Assembly: GCA_903831595.1 (NCBI GenBank) | Contig: CAIKXY010000001.1 | Location: forward strand, 1 to 47,073 | Length of the DNA stretch: 47,073 bases | From: an uncultured bacterium | GTDB lineage: Bacteria; Patescibacteriota; Minisyncoccia; Phycocordibacterales; GWA1-40-21 | Direction: 5' to 3' | In this document: positions 16,711-24,772 of the stretch, in pieces | Position numbering within the stretch: position 1 is the first letter of the stretch | Layout of the letters: every line of letters begins with the position of its first letter | Made by a program: the position numbers and the translations under genes | Notes under the pieces: model-generated | What the model saw: the letters and a program-made list of their open reading frames with translations, nothing else | What the model was told of the DNA's origin: nothing | Databases searched by the model: none

Positions 16711-17160
16711 TTAAAATAATCCATCCGGATATTCTTTAACCTTTTTCTTGTTATCAGCTGAATAAAGGTGGGGGAACATCCTCTTTCTTTCATTTTCTTC
16801 CAAAATTTTCTTTTCAATGAAATCCCTCAAACTCTTTGTATTTCTGATACTAGAAAGTTTTGCCGCCATACATATTGCTTCATCCTTAGGGAAGCATTGG
16901 CGTTCAGACAAATCTTTGAACTTTTCATACACTGGTGCTAACTTTTTCCCCAAATCTATCTCCTTTTGGATTTTGTTAATTTCTGCTTTCTTTTTGTTTG
17001 TTTTTGCTGCTTTCAGCGCAAAAAAATGTGCTGTGGAGCCAGTAGTATATCCGTAAGCATTATCTGTCTTAAGATATGCTAATCTGTGCCCAAAACCTTT
17101 TTTATATACTAGGTTTTGAGCATAACTAACTGCTTCTTGCGAGATATTATCATAACCCAT
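16711..17160 (-). CDS. 149-aa charged helical protein of unknown function
   Basis: Not recognised. The N-terminal half has an Ala/Gly/Tyr-rich segment (LKTDNAYGYTTGSTAHFFALK) and the rest is Lys/Glu-rich helix with two Cys (RQCFPKDEAICMAAK). No signal peptide or membrane helix is present. It has SD AAGGAGG 5 nt before the ATG and a consensus promoter (TTGACA, 18 nt, TACAAT at 17261-17290) with a leader of about 95 nt, then its own terminator. It is an SD-type cassette gene inserted among SD-less core genes. Confidence 0.65.
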   Translation of the reverse strand: MGYDNISQEAVSYAQNLVYKKGFGHRLAYLKTDNAYGYTTGSTAHFFALKAAKTNKKKAEINKIQKEIDLGKKLAPVYEKFKDLSERQCFPKDEAICMAAKLSSIRNTKSLRDFIEKKILEENERKRMFPHLYSADNKKKVKEYPDGLF

Positions 17161-17260
17161 AATTCCTCCTTGGAATCATTGAATTTACTATAAAGTTTTG
17201 TAGTTATTAATGTGCTCAAATCTAATTATTTTATTGAATAGCTAGATCACTCTATATTAA

Positions 17261-17290
17261 ATTGTACCATATAAACATGTTATCTGTCAA
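17261..17290 (-). promoter_or_regulatory. Promoter of the 149-aa gene
   Basis: Minus strand: TTGACA (17285-17290), 18-nt spacer, TACAAT (17261-17266). The transcript leader of about 95 nt carries no gene that I can see. Confidence 0.65.
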
Positions 17291-17294
17291 ACAA

Positions 17295-17322
17295 AAAGGG
17301 AACCTAGTTTCAGGTTCCCTTT
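17295..17322 (-). terminator. Terminator overlapping the 3' end of the 78-aa gene
   Basis: AAAGGGAACCT/AGGTTCCCTTT, an 11-bp stem with a 6-nt loop. On the minus strand a TTTTTGTTTG tract follows. It overlaps the last codons of the 78-aa gene. Confidence 0.75.
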
Positions 17323-17546
17323 GAACTTATTTTCTCAAAATCAGTCCAACACTTTTTTCTTTCCTCCTTATTATTATTTGTTGCTCTAATATACCACCTT
17401 AAAATATCAGGATCTAATTGCGGAAATTCCTTGCATACATTTTCAATAGTATATTCGTTACCATTCTTTTTATTTTGTTCCTCATAGTACTTCATCCCAA
17501 TCAGATACTTTATTTCAGGTGATTTTTGCCTCTTTCCCGTAGGCAT
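17310..17546 (-). CDS. 78-aa basic protein, paralogue of the 71-aa protein
   Basis: Unknown function. The N-terminus is PTGKRQKSPEIKYLIG, followed by IENVCKEFPQLDPDILRWY, which parallels IVCEEFPGLNVENFQYW of the 71-aa protein, and a Lys/Arg/Glu-rich tail. It could be a small helical nucleic-acid-binding domain. It has a promoter of TTGACA (17602-17607), 16 nt, TATCAT (17580-17585), an AGGGGGT ribosome-binding site, and a terminator overlapping its stop. It is a self-contained single-gene unit. Confidence 0.65.
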   Translation of the reverse strand: MPTGKRQKSPEIKYLIGMKYYEEQNKKNGNEYTIENVCKEFPQLDPDILRWYIRATNNNKEERKKCWTDFEKISSKGT

Positions 17547-17579
17547 TTTTATACCCCCTTTTTAAGAACATTTGTTAAA

Positions 17580-17607
17580 ATGATAAACAAAATAAATATA
17601 TTGTCAA
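17580..17607 (-). promoter_or_regulatory. Promoter of the 78-aa gene
   Basis: Minus strand: TTGACA (17602-17607), 16-nt spacer, TATCAT (17580-17585), directly downstream of the terminator of the 91-aa gene. Confidence 0.6.
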
Positions 17608-17612
17608 ACAAA

Positions 17613-17636
17613 AAAAGAGACCATTTGGCCTCTTTT
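17613..17636 (-). terminator. Terminator of the yqeY / 91-aa unit
   Basis: AAAAGAG/CTCTTTT extended by CC/GG across one mismatch, followed on the minus strand by a long T-run. It overlaps the stop codon of the 91-aa gene. Confidence 0.7.
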
Positions 17637-17910
17637 AATCATTATTTTTATATGTTTCATAATCACTTGGTCTATTCCTTTGTTGCTCTGCTTCCTCTTG
17701 TCTCCATTTATCCTCAAGAATTTTTCTATCTTCTAAGTAAGTTACTAGCTTATCTTTTGCAACACCAAATTTTTCTGCTGTTTTTTCTATCAACTCTTTG
17801 TCTCTATTTGAGCCCAATTCTTTCATTGCCTTAAAACACAACGAATTATTTATTTCATCAAAAAAATCTGTTTGTTCATTTTGTCCACTTGGAATACTTT
17901 CTTTTTTCAT
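17635..17910 (-). CDS. 91-aa helical protein of unknown function
   Basis: Not recognised. Residues about 35-75 (ELIEKTAEKFGVAKDKLVTYLEDR) form a helix-turn-helix-like pattern that weakly recalls the VCxEFP region of the 71- and 78-aa proteins; this similarity is uncertain. It starts 4 nt after the yqeY-like stop with no SD, so it is probably co-transcribed and coupled to that gene. It is Glu/Gln/Arg-rich and soluble. Confidence 0.6.
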   Translation of the reverse strand: MKKESIPSGQNEQTDFFDEINNSLCFKAMKELGSNRDKELIEKTAEKFGVAKDKLVTYLEDRKILEDKWRQEEAEQQRNRPSDYETYKNND

Positions 17911-17914
17911 AATT

Positions 17915-18367
17915 TTATTTTACTAATTCCTCTAAAATTTGTTTTACTAACATACCATCAGCTTTTCCTTTGAGCTCTTTCATAATACCGCCCATAAATT
18001 GACCAAGCTTTGCTTTATCTATAGTACCTGCTTCAGCTACTTTAGCTTTAACCACCTTTTCAATTTCTTCTTTGTTCATCATTTGTGGCAAAAATGCTTC
18101 AAGAATTTTCATTTCAGCTTCCTCGTTTTTAACCAAATCTATTCTATTACCCTTAGTAAATTGCTCAATAGAATCTTTCCTCTGTTTTACAAGTCTTCTT
18201 ATTATTGTAATGGCATCATCATCCGACATTTCAGGAGTAGTGATTTTCTTAGCTAGCATTTCATTTGTAAAAACAGCGGAGATGTTACGAAGCACAGTAA
18301 GTCGTAATGTATCTTTTTTCAACATTGCATCTTTTATTCCATCTTTTATTTGTTTGTGTAGTGACAT
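17915..18367 (-). CDS. GatB/YqeY domain protein
   Basis: A 150-aa stand-alone YqeY domain, related to the C-terminal tail of GatB in the tRNA-dependent amidotransferase; its exact role is not established. The family signatures AMLKKDTLRLTVLRNISA, IIRRLVKQRKDSIEQF, LPQMMNKEEIE and LGQFMGGIMKELKGKADG are all present. It is transcribed divergently from rmuC across a gap of about 100 nt and is followed by the 91-aa gene. Confidence 0.92.
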   Translation of the reverse strand: MSLHKQIKDGIKDAMLKKDTLRLTVLRNISAVFTNEMLAKKITTPEMSDDDAITIIRRLVKQRKDSIEQFTKGNRIDLVKNEEAEMKILEAFLPQMMNKEEIEKVVKAKVAEAGTIDKAKLGQFMGGIMKELKGKADGMLVKQILEELVK

Positions 18368-18458
18368 ATTTTTACAAATTAACGAATTATACTAATAATA
18401 CAAATTGTTTCGAATAATCTAATACATAAGCTATATTATCATATTTAAAATTTATTGG

Positions 18459-18464
18459 TATAAT
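18459..18464 (+). promoter_or_regulatory. -10 element for leaderless rmuC
   Basis: TATAAT ends 6 nt before the rmuC ATG at 18471, with TTATCA 17 nt upstream as a weak -35. No SD is present. Confidence 0.6.
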
Positions 18465-18470
18465 GTATTT

Positions 18471-19505
18471 ATGGAATCAATAATCTTATTTATTTTGTTA
18501 GCAATCGTAATATTATTACTTCTTTGGATAGTATTTGCTAAGAAAGGAAACAATGAAAATAGTTTGATAATAAATCAGATAAACGATTTGCGTAGGACTG
18601 TCGATGACAAAATGAGCGAAAGTACCAAGCAAATGACCGAGTCTGTGAGAAATCAGTTTACTGAGTCGGCAAAGCTTATCAAAGATGTTACTCAAGGTCT
18701 TACAAAACTCGACGAAACAAATAGGCAAGTTGTTTCTTTTGCAGACCAACTTCAGTCACTTCAAGATATTTTAAAGAATCCTAAACACCGAGGAATCTTG
18801 GGTGAATATTATTTGGAAACATTGTTGCAAAATGTTTTGGCTCCCACACAATATAAAATGCAATACGCTTTTTCAAATGGTGAAATTGTTGACGCGGTTG
18901 TATTTGTAAAAGATAAAATAATTCCAGTTGATTCAAAATTCTCTTTGGAAAATTATAATAAATTAAGTACTGAACAAAACCCACAAGAAAAAGAAAAGCT
19001 GGAGAAAGCCTTTGTAAATGATTTAAAATTAAGGATACAAGAAACCTCTAAATATATAAGACCAAAAGAGGGGACGATGGATTTTGCATTTATGTTTATT
19101 CCTCACGAAGCAATTTATTATGATTTGTTGGTAAATAAAATTGGTGCTATGGCTGAAGAAACAGACAACCTTATTCAGCGCGCAGCAAATAAATATAAAG
19201 TAATAATAGTGTCTCCAACATCTTTCTTGGCATATTTGCAAACAGTTTTGCAGGGTTTGAAAGCGATGCAAATAGAGGAATCAGTTAAAGGTGTTATTAA
19301 AAATGTAGAAGGGCTTCAAAAACATTTTAAGAGTTTTGAAGAATATCAGGAAAAACTCGGTAATTCTCTAGCCACAACTGTAAATCACTATAATGCTTCA
19401 AATAAAGAATTTAAGAAAATTGATAAAGATATTGTAAGGATTACAGGAAAAGAATCAGACATTGGACTTTTGGAAGTCGCGAAACCAGAAAGGGAAGATG
19501 AGTAG
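18471..19505 (+). CDS. rmuC: DNA recombination protein RmuC
   Basis: RmuC-family protein thought to limit rearrangements at inverted repeats; the core has a PD-(D/E)XK nuclease-like fold. It has an N-terminal membrane helix (residues 3-23), a coiled coil (about 30-95), then RGILGEYYLETLLQNVL, VDSKFSLENYNKL, KYIRPKEGTMDFAFMFIPHEAIYYDLL and the VSPTSFLAYLQTV signature. Length is 344 aa. A -10 lies 6 nt before its ATG. leuS follows after 32 nt. Confidence 0.94.
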   Translation: MESIILFILLAIVILLLLWIVFAKKGNNENSLIINQINDLRRTVDDKMSESTKQMTESVRNQFTESAKLIKDVTQGLTKLDETNRQVVSFADQLQSLQDILKNPKHRGILGEYYLETLLQNVLAPTQYKMQYAFSNGEIVDAVVFVKDKIIPVDSKFSLENYNKLSTEQNPQEKEKLEKAFVNDLKLRIQETSKYIRPKEGTMDFAFMFIPHEAIYYDLLVNKIGAMAEETDNLIQRAANKYKVIIVSPTSFLAYLQTVLQGLKAMQIEESVKGVIKNVEGLQKHFKSFEEYQEKLGNSLATTVNHYNASNKEFKKIDKDIVRITGKESDIGLLEVAKPEREDE

Positions 19506-19537
19506 AAAATATTAAACATTTAAGGTAGTATAAAAAT

Positions 19538-22261
19538 ATGAATAATAAGACAAATAAACCAGCAGAATATAATCACACAAAAATAGAAAAAAAGTGGCAG
19601 AAATTTTGGGAGAAAAATAAATCTTTTGTTGTAAAAGAAAACCCTAAAAAGAAGAAGTTTTATGGCCTCATTGAATTTCCTTATCCATCAGGAGACGGTC
19701 TTCATATCGGACATGTAAGAAGTAATACCGCGATGGATATTATTTGTAGAAAAAGAAGGATGGAAGGCTACAATGTTTTATATCCGATAGGCTGGGACGC
19801 CTTTGGGTTGCCAACAGAAAATTCTGCAATAAAAACCGGTGTCCATCCAACTATCTTAACGAAAAAAAATACTAATACTTTTAGAAAACAACTTAAATCA
19901 ATTGGATTTTCATTTGATTGGACTCGAGAGATAAATACTTCTGACCCCAAATATTACAAATGGACACAGTGGATATTTTTACAATTTTTTAAAAAAGGAT
20001 TGGCATATAAAAAGAAAATGCTTATCAACTGGTGTCCAAAATGTAAGATTGGACTTGCAAACGAAGAGGTTGTTGATGGAAAATGTGAAAGATGCGGAGC
20101 GACAGTTGAAAAGAGAGAAAAAGAACAATGGATGCTCGCTATCACAAAGTATGCTGATAGGCTCGAAGCTGATTTAGCAGAAGTGAATTATTTAGAGAAA
20201 ATTAAGTTGCAACAGAAAAATTGGATAGGAAAAAGTTATGGTGCTGAATTATGGTTTAATATTAAAAATTCAGAAGAAAAAATTATTGTTTTTACAACAA
20301 GACCAGATACTTTTTACGGAGTTACTTATGTTGTTTTAGCTCCTGAGCATAGACTGATAAAAGAATTAGAGTCACAAATTCAAAATTTTGATGAAGTTGC
20401 TCAATATGTGAAAAATGCAAAAAATAAGTCTGAAATAGAAAGAACAGCTGAAAATAAAGAAAAAACAGGCGTTGAATTGAAAGGAGTCATTGTAAAGCAC
20501 CCAATAACTAAAGCAATAATTCCAGTCTATGTTTCCGATTATGTTTTGGGACACTATGGTACTGGTGCGGTAATGGCAGTGCCAGCTCATGATGATAGAG
20601 ATTATGCTTTTGCGAAAAAGTATAATTTACCGATTACTGAAGTAATATCAGATAAAACAAAAATATTGGTTATTTCAAGATCATTAAAGCCAGAATTTTA
20701 CAAAAAAATTGAGAAACTGGGAACTGTGGTAAAAAAAGATTGGCTCATTGAAGTATATACAGAAAATATTGATGAAGTTTTTGAATTAGCAAAAAACAAT
20801 TTTATTGGTGGGCCATGGTATATACACTCTGAAGGAAAAATTAAAAAAATATTATTTCATTCAGAATTAGAAAATAAAGTTTTTGATTGGAATTCTGAAA
20901 ATGATATTAATAGCGCAAAAGAATATGGAAGAAAAATTGGAATTAAAGAAGAACAGCTAGACTTCAGTGATATAAGACAAGCTTATGTTAATGACGGAAT
21001 TATGATAAATTCCGGAAAATTTAATGGCAGAAAAAATACAGAAATAATGAAAGAAATTACTGAGTATGCTGGAGGCAAAATGGTTACCACATATAAATTG
21101 AGAGACTGGATTTTTTCAAGACAGCATTATTGGGGTGAACCTATCCCAGTTGTTAATTGTCCAAAATGTGGACTTGTTGCATTACCAGAAAAAGACTTAC
21201 CATTAAAATTGCCAATGGTAAAAAAATATCAACCTACAGATAATGGAGAATCTCCTTTAGCATTAATTTCAAAATGGGTAAATACAAAATGTCCGCAATG
21301 TGGTGGTAAGGCAAAAAGGGAAACAGACACAATGCCAAACTGGGCAGGCTCATCTTGGTACTATCTAAGATATACTGATGTAAAAAACAGCAAAAATTTT
21401 GCTGGAGAAGATAAATTAAAATATTGGACGCCGATTGATTGGTATAATGGTGGAATGGAACATGTTACATTGCACCTTTTGTATTCTCGTTTCTGGCACA
21501 AGTTTTTGTTTGATGAAAAATTAGTGCCAACTAGTGAACCATATTTAAAGCGAACAGCTCATGGTTTTATACTTGGTGAGGATGGAGAAAAAATGTCAAA
21601 GTCTAGAGGAAATGTTATCAATCCAGATGAGGTGGTAAAAAACCTTGGGGCTGATTCTTTAAGAATTTACGAAATGTTTATGGGGCCATTTGACCAAGCT
21701 ATTACTTGGAGCACAGACAATATTATTGGTTCTAGAAGATTTATTGAAAGAGTATGGAAATTGCAAGAAAAAGTCGCCAAAAATTATTCAGATAGTGAAG
21801 ATGTTGTTTTGCTATTAAATCAAACAATTAAAAAAGTAACTGAAGATATAGAGAATATGAATTTTAACACAGCAATATCTGGGATGATGATTTTTACAAA
21901 TTGTTTAGAAAACCAAAATAAAATAAACAAAGAAACATATTTGAAGTTTATAACAATCCTTTCGCCTTTTGCTCCACATATTTGTGAAGAGTTGTGGCAA
22001 ATCATGGAAAATAAAAAATCAATCGTTTTAGAAGCATGGCCAAAATACGACGGAACGAAACTAATTTCTTCAAAAGCTAAAATTGTTGTCCAAGTTAATG
22101 GTAAGGTGAGATCTATGATTGAGGTAAAAATGGATTCGTTACAAGGTGAAGTTGAAAAAGAGGCTTTAAAAAATGAAGATGTTGTCAAGTGGACTCTAAA
22201 CAGTAAAATTATCAAGACAATCTTTGTTAAAAACAAAATAATCAACTTTGTTGTTGTTTAG
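19538..22261 (+). CDS. leuS: Leucyl-tRNA synthetase with an enlarged editing-domain region
   Basis: Charges tRNA-Leu. The class I signatures are PSGDGLHIGH (HIGH) and EKMSKS (KMSKS). The CP1 editing domain carries VFTTRPDTFYGVTYVV and the GTGAVMAVPAHDDRD site. Cys pairs (CPKC..CERC, CPKC, CPQC) suggest zinc binding. Length is 907 aa. Between ITEVIS (about residue 370) and AYVNDGIMINSG (about 481) there are roughly 110 residues where E. coli has about 13, so an extra module is inserted. AAGG lies upstream but there is no strong SD. Confidence 0.96.
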   Translation: MNNKTNKPAEYNHTKIEKKWQKFWEKNKSFVVKENPKKKKFYGLIEFPYPSGDGLHIGHVRSNTAMDIICRKRRMEGYNVLYPIGWDAFGLPTENSAIKTGVHPTILTKKNTNTFRKQLKSIGFSFDWTREINTSDPKYYKWTQWIFLQFFKKGLAYKKKMLINWCPKCKIGLANEEVVDGKCERCGATVEKREKEQWMLAITKYADRLEADLAEVNYLEKIKLQQKNWIGKSYGAELWFNIKNSEEKIIVFTTRPDTFYGVTYVVLAPEHRLIKELESQIQNFDEVAQYVKNAKNKSEIERTAENKEKTGVELKGVIVKHPITKAIIPVYVSDYVLGHYGTGAVMAVPAHDDRDYAFAKKYNLPITEVISDKTKILVISRSLKPEFYKKIEKLGTVVKKDWLIEVYTENIDEVFELAKNNFIGGPWYIHSEGKIKKILFHSELENKVFDWNSENDINSAKEYGRKIGIKEEQLDFSDIRQAYVNDGIMINSGKFNGRKNTEIMKEITEYAGGKMVTTYKLRDWIFSRQHYWGEPIPVVNCPKCGLVALPEKDLPLKLPMVKKYQPTDNGESPLALISKWVNTKCPQCGGKAKRETDTMPNWAGSSWYYLRYTDVKNSKNFAGEDKLKYWTPIDWYNGGMEHVTLHLLYSRFWHKFLFDEKLVPTSEPYLKRTAHGFILGEDGEKMSKSRGNVINPDEVVKNLGADSLRIYEMFMGPFDQAITWSTDNIIGSRRFIERVWKLQEKVAKNYSDSEDVVLLLNQTIKKVTEDIENMNFNTAISGMMIFTNCLENQNKINKETYLKFITILSPFAPHICEELWQIMENKKSIVLEAWPKYDGTKLISSKAKIVVQVNGKVRSMIEVKMDSLQGEVEKEALKNEDVVKWTLNSKIIKTIFVKNKIINFVVV

Positions 22262-22272
22262 TCAATAGGTAG

Positions 22273-22301
22273 TTGACTCTATTATCAATGTATGATAATG
22301 T
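22273..22301 (+). promoter_or_regulatory. Promoter of the sigma-region-4/HARE gene
   Basis: TTGACT (22273-22278), 17-nt spacer and TAATGT (22296-22301), in the gap after leuS. It gives a leader of about 37 nt without an SD. Confidence 0.5.
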
Positions 22302-22345
22302 ACTTATATAAATATTAGTGCAAGGTTTTTTAATTTTATTAAAAT

Positions 22346-23380
22346 ATGAAAATAACATTAGGTTTTAAACCAAAGCAATCAGTGAAGAAGCTTCTTCTTG
22401 CATTGCCAGAAAGATCAAGAGATATAATTATTAAAAGATATGGATTGGGTAAGAACCCAGATTTAATGACACTTGATGCTATTGGAAAATCTTATGGTAT
22501 TACTCGTGAAAGAGTTAGACAAATTGAAAACCACGCTATAGCAGCTATTAGAAAATCAAAGAATTATTCAGATGAAAAACCAGTTTTTGATGAGATTGAA
22601 AAAATAATTAACGGCCTTGGTGGAATTGTTGTAGAACAAGATTTACTTGATCATGTTTCAAAAGACCCTTCAATACAGAGTTGCATAAACTTTTTACTTG
22701 TTGTTGGGCATCCTTTCAATAAAATAAAAGAAGATGATGATTTTAAACACAGATGGTTTATTGATAACAACCTCGCTATAAAAATTCAAGGATCACTTAA
22801 AAAATTATATGAGAATCTAAAAGATGATGAACTTATTTCTGAACAAGAAATGATAAAAACATTTTTAAGCTATATTGAAGATGTTTCTGAACAATATAGA
22901 ACAGAAGAGATCGCAAAAAGATGGCTTAACTTATCAAAGAAAATCTCAAAAAATCCACTTGGCGAATGGGGTAAAACAGCTTCAGCAAATATTAGTATTA
23001 AAGGTGTAAGAGATTATGCATATTTAGTAATTAGAAAGCATGGTTCACCTATTCACTTTAAAGAAGTCGCAAAAGCAATAACAACTGTATTTAATAAAAA
23101 AGCGCATATTGCTACTACACATAATGAGCTTATAAAAGATCCAAGATTTGTCCTTGTAGGAAGAGGTTTATATGCACTTTCAGAATGGGGATATATAAGC
23201 GGTGTTGTTAAAGATGTTATAAAGAAAGTATTAGAAAAAAACGGACCAATGACAAAGAAAGAGATAGTGGAAAAAGTTATGAAAGAAAGATATGTCAAGG
23301 AGAACACTATTGTTATCAATCTCCAAAATAAAAAGTACTTTACAAAAAATAAGGATGGAAAATACGAGGTTGTAAAATAA
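22346..23380 (+). CDS. Sigma-70 region 4 plus HARE-HTH (RNAP delta-like) regulator
   Basis: A two-domain transcription-associated protein. Residues about 22-70 are a sigma-70 region 4-like helix-turn-helix (RDIIIKRYGLGK...TLDAIGKSYGITRERVRQIE). The C-terminal part holds a HARE-HTH winged helix (GSPIHFKEVAKAI...THNELIKDPRFVLVGRGLYALSEWG) like the delta subunit of RNA polymerase, then a second winged-helix-like segment. There are no regions 2 or 3, so it is not a complete sigma factor; it may modulate RNAP. A strong terminator follows. Confidence 0.85.
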   Translation: MKITLGFKPKQSVKKLLLALPERSRDIIIKRYGLGKNPDLMTLDAIGKSYGITRERVRQIENHAIAAIRKSKNYSDEKPVFDEIEKIINGLGGIVVEQDLLDHVSKDPSIQSCINFLLVVGHPFNKIKEDDDFKHRWFIDNNLAIKIQGSLKKLYENLKDDELISEQEMIKTFLSYIEDVSEQYRTEEIAKRWLNLSKKISKNPLGEWGKTASANISIKGVRDYAYLVIRKHGSPIHFKEVAKAITTVFNKKAHIATTHNELIKDPRFVLVGRGLYALSEWGYISGVVKDVIKKVLEKNGPMTKKEIVEKVMKERYVKENTIVINLQNKKYFTKNKDGKYEVVK

Positions 23381-23395
23381 TATCATTAAATAAAC

Positions 23396-23430
23396 AAAAG
23401 GGCGGGCTCGCTAAGTGAGCCCGCCCTTTT
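23396..23430 (+). terminator. Strong terminator after the sigma-region-4/HARE gene
   Basis: A 14-bp perfect stem AAAAGGGCGGGCTC / GAGCCCGCCCTTTT with a 7-nt loop, followed by GTTTT. Confidence 0.9.
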
Positions 23431-23461
23431 GTTTTAATTTGTAATTTTGCTATAATATTAA

Positions 23462-23467
23462 TACAAT
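23462..23467 (+). promoter_or_regulatory. -10 element for the leaderless DUF8128-like gene
   Basis: TACAAT ends 6 nt before the ATG at 23474. A second TATAAT lies at 23451-23456. No SD is present. Confidence 0.5.
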
Positions 23468-23473
23468 ATTATT

Positions 23474-24760
23474 ATGATTAGTTTTTTATCGAATACATTA
23501 AATTCAGGTTTATATTCTACAACTATTAGGTATTTATTGATTTTGCTTCCAATAGCTTTACCGATCATTTTATTGGTCCTATTTTGGATTGTAAGATTTA
23601 GATGGATCACAATGAATTATATTTATAAGTTGAAGCCTTTTATTATTGAAATAAAATTGCCAAAAGAGATATTAAAATCCCCAGCTGCAATGGAAATATT
23701 TTTTTCATATTTTGCACAGAGAGGTGCTGAAAATTTAAATGAAGCATTTTTAGATGGTAGAACCCGCCCATGTTTCTCTTGTGAAATTGTTTCTACGGGT
23801 GGAGTAGTTAAATTTTTTATTTGGTGTAGTGACTCAAAATGGAAAAATTTAATTGAAACGCAACTTTATGCTCAATATCCAAACCTAGAAATATTTGAAA
23901 CTGAAGATTATACAAAAGATTTTTATTTTGATCCAGATAAATATCCAATGTTTGCGACTCAATATGCACTTGTAAAACCAGATCCGTTTCCAATTAAAAC
24001 TTATATAGATTATGGTTTAGGTTTAGGAGAAGATCAAAAAGAAGAATATAAAATAGATCCATTAACTTCTGTTATTGAGTATATGGGGTCTTTAAAAAAA
24101 GGTGAAAATGCTTGGATTCAAATTCTTATACAAAAACATGAAAAACCTACTATTTTTCACGGCAAGTCTTCGGTTGATAAGATCTTAAAAGATGAAATAA
24201 AAGATGAAATAGAAAAAATAAGAAAGGAGGCAATCCCAGAAGCAGACAAAAAAGATGACAAAGCATTTAAATTTCCAAACCCCACAAAAGGACAAGTGGC
24301 TATAATTTCTGCTTTAGAACGAAGTTCAACAAAAACACCTTTTGAATGTATGATAAGAAGTATTTATATTTGTGAAAAAAATGCATTTTTTCCACCAAAC
24401 ATAGGAGGTTTAGTTGCTGGTGTAAAACAATATTCATCTGCAGATTTAAATGGCTTTAGACCTGATACCGTAACAGAGGGGGATCCTATTAATAGAGATT
24501 TTGCAAGAATATTTCCTTTTTACAAAAAAATATTGGAAAGAAATGTTTTAGATAGGTCAAGAGACCTATTGTATGCATATAAATTAAGATCGTATTTTCA
24601 GCATCCATATAAACATTATGGGAGAAGTCGACCTTTTATTTTAACTACAGAAGAGCTAGCCACGATTTTTCATTTTCCAAGCGGTTTGGTTTCTCAAACA
24701 CCAACTTTGCAAAGAGTTCCTTCTAAAAAGTCAGAAGCACCTTCAAATTTACCTGTATAA
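23474..24760 (+). CDS. Membrane-anchored CPR family protein (DUF8128-like)
   Basis: A 428-aa protein with one long N-terminal membrane helix (about residues 18-42) and a large cytoplasmic part. Segments such as FIIEIKLPKEILKSPAAMEIFFSYF, FSCEIVSTGGVVKFFIW, IETQLYAQYPNLEIFE and SKSEAPSNLPV recall a conserved Patescibacteria family usually encoded beside VirB4/TraG-type ATPases of type IV-like secretion systems. No ATPase gene is adjacent here; mltG follows by 12 nt. The family assignment is from memory of its sequence, and the function is unknown. Confidence 0.65.
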   Translation: MISFLSNTLNSGLYSTTIRYLLILLPIALPIILLVLFWIVRFRWITMNYIYKLKPFIIEIKLPKEILKSPAAMEIFFSYFAQRGAENLNEAFLDGRTRPCFSCEIVSTGGVVKFFIWCSDSKWKNLIETQLYAQYPNLEIFETEDYTKDFYFDPDKYPMFATQYALVKPDPFPIKTYIDYGLGLGEDQKEEYKIDPLTSVIEYMGSLKKGENAWIQILIQKHEKPTIFHGKSSVDKILKDEIKDEIEKIRKEAIPEADKKDDKAFKFPNPTKGQVAIISALERSSTKTPFECMIRSIYICEKNAFFPPNIGGLVAGVKQYSSADLNGFRPDTVTEGDPINRDFARIFPFYKKILERNVLDRSRDLLYAYKLRSYFQHPYKHYGRSRPFILTTEELATIFHFPSGLVSQTPTLQRVPSKKSEAPSNLPV

Positions 24761-24772
24761 AAATATTTAAAT

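Noticed and set aside
16404-17636. Terminator hairpins after the small genes as integron attC sites
   Set aside because: The hairpins are perfect short stems with T-tracts and differ in sequence. No RYYYAAC/GTTRRRY core pairs or extrahelical bases were found, and no integrase gene is seen.
22346-23380. Complete sigma factor
   Set aside because: Only a region-4-like HTH is present; regions 2 and 3 are absent and the rest is HARE/winged-helix.
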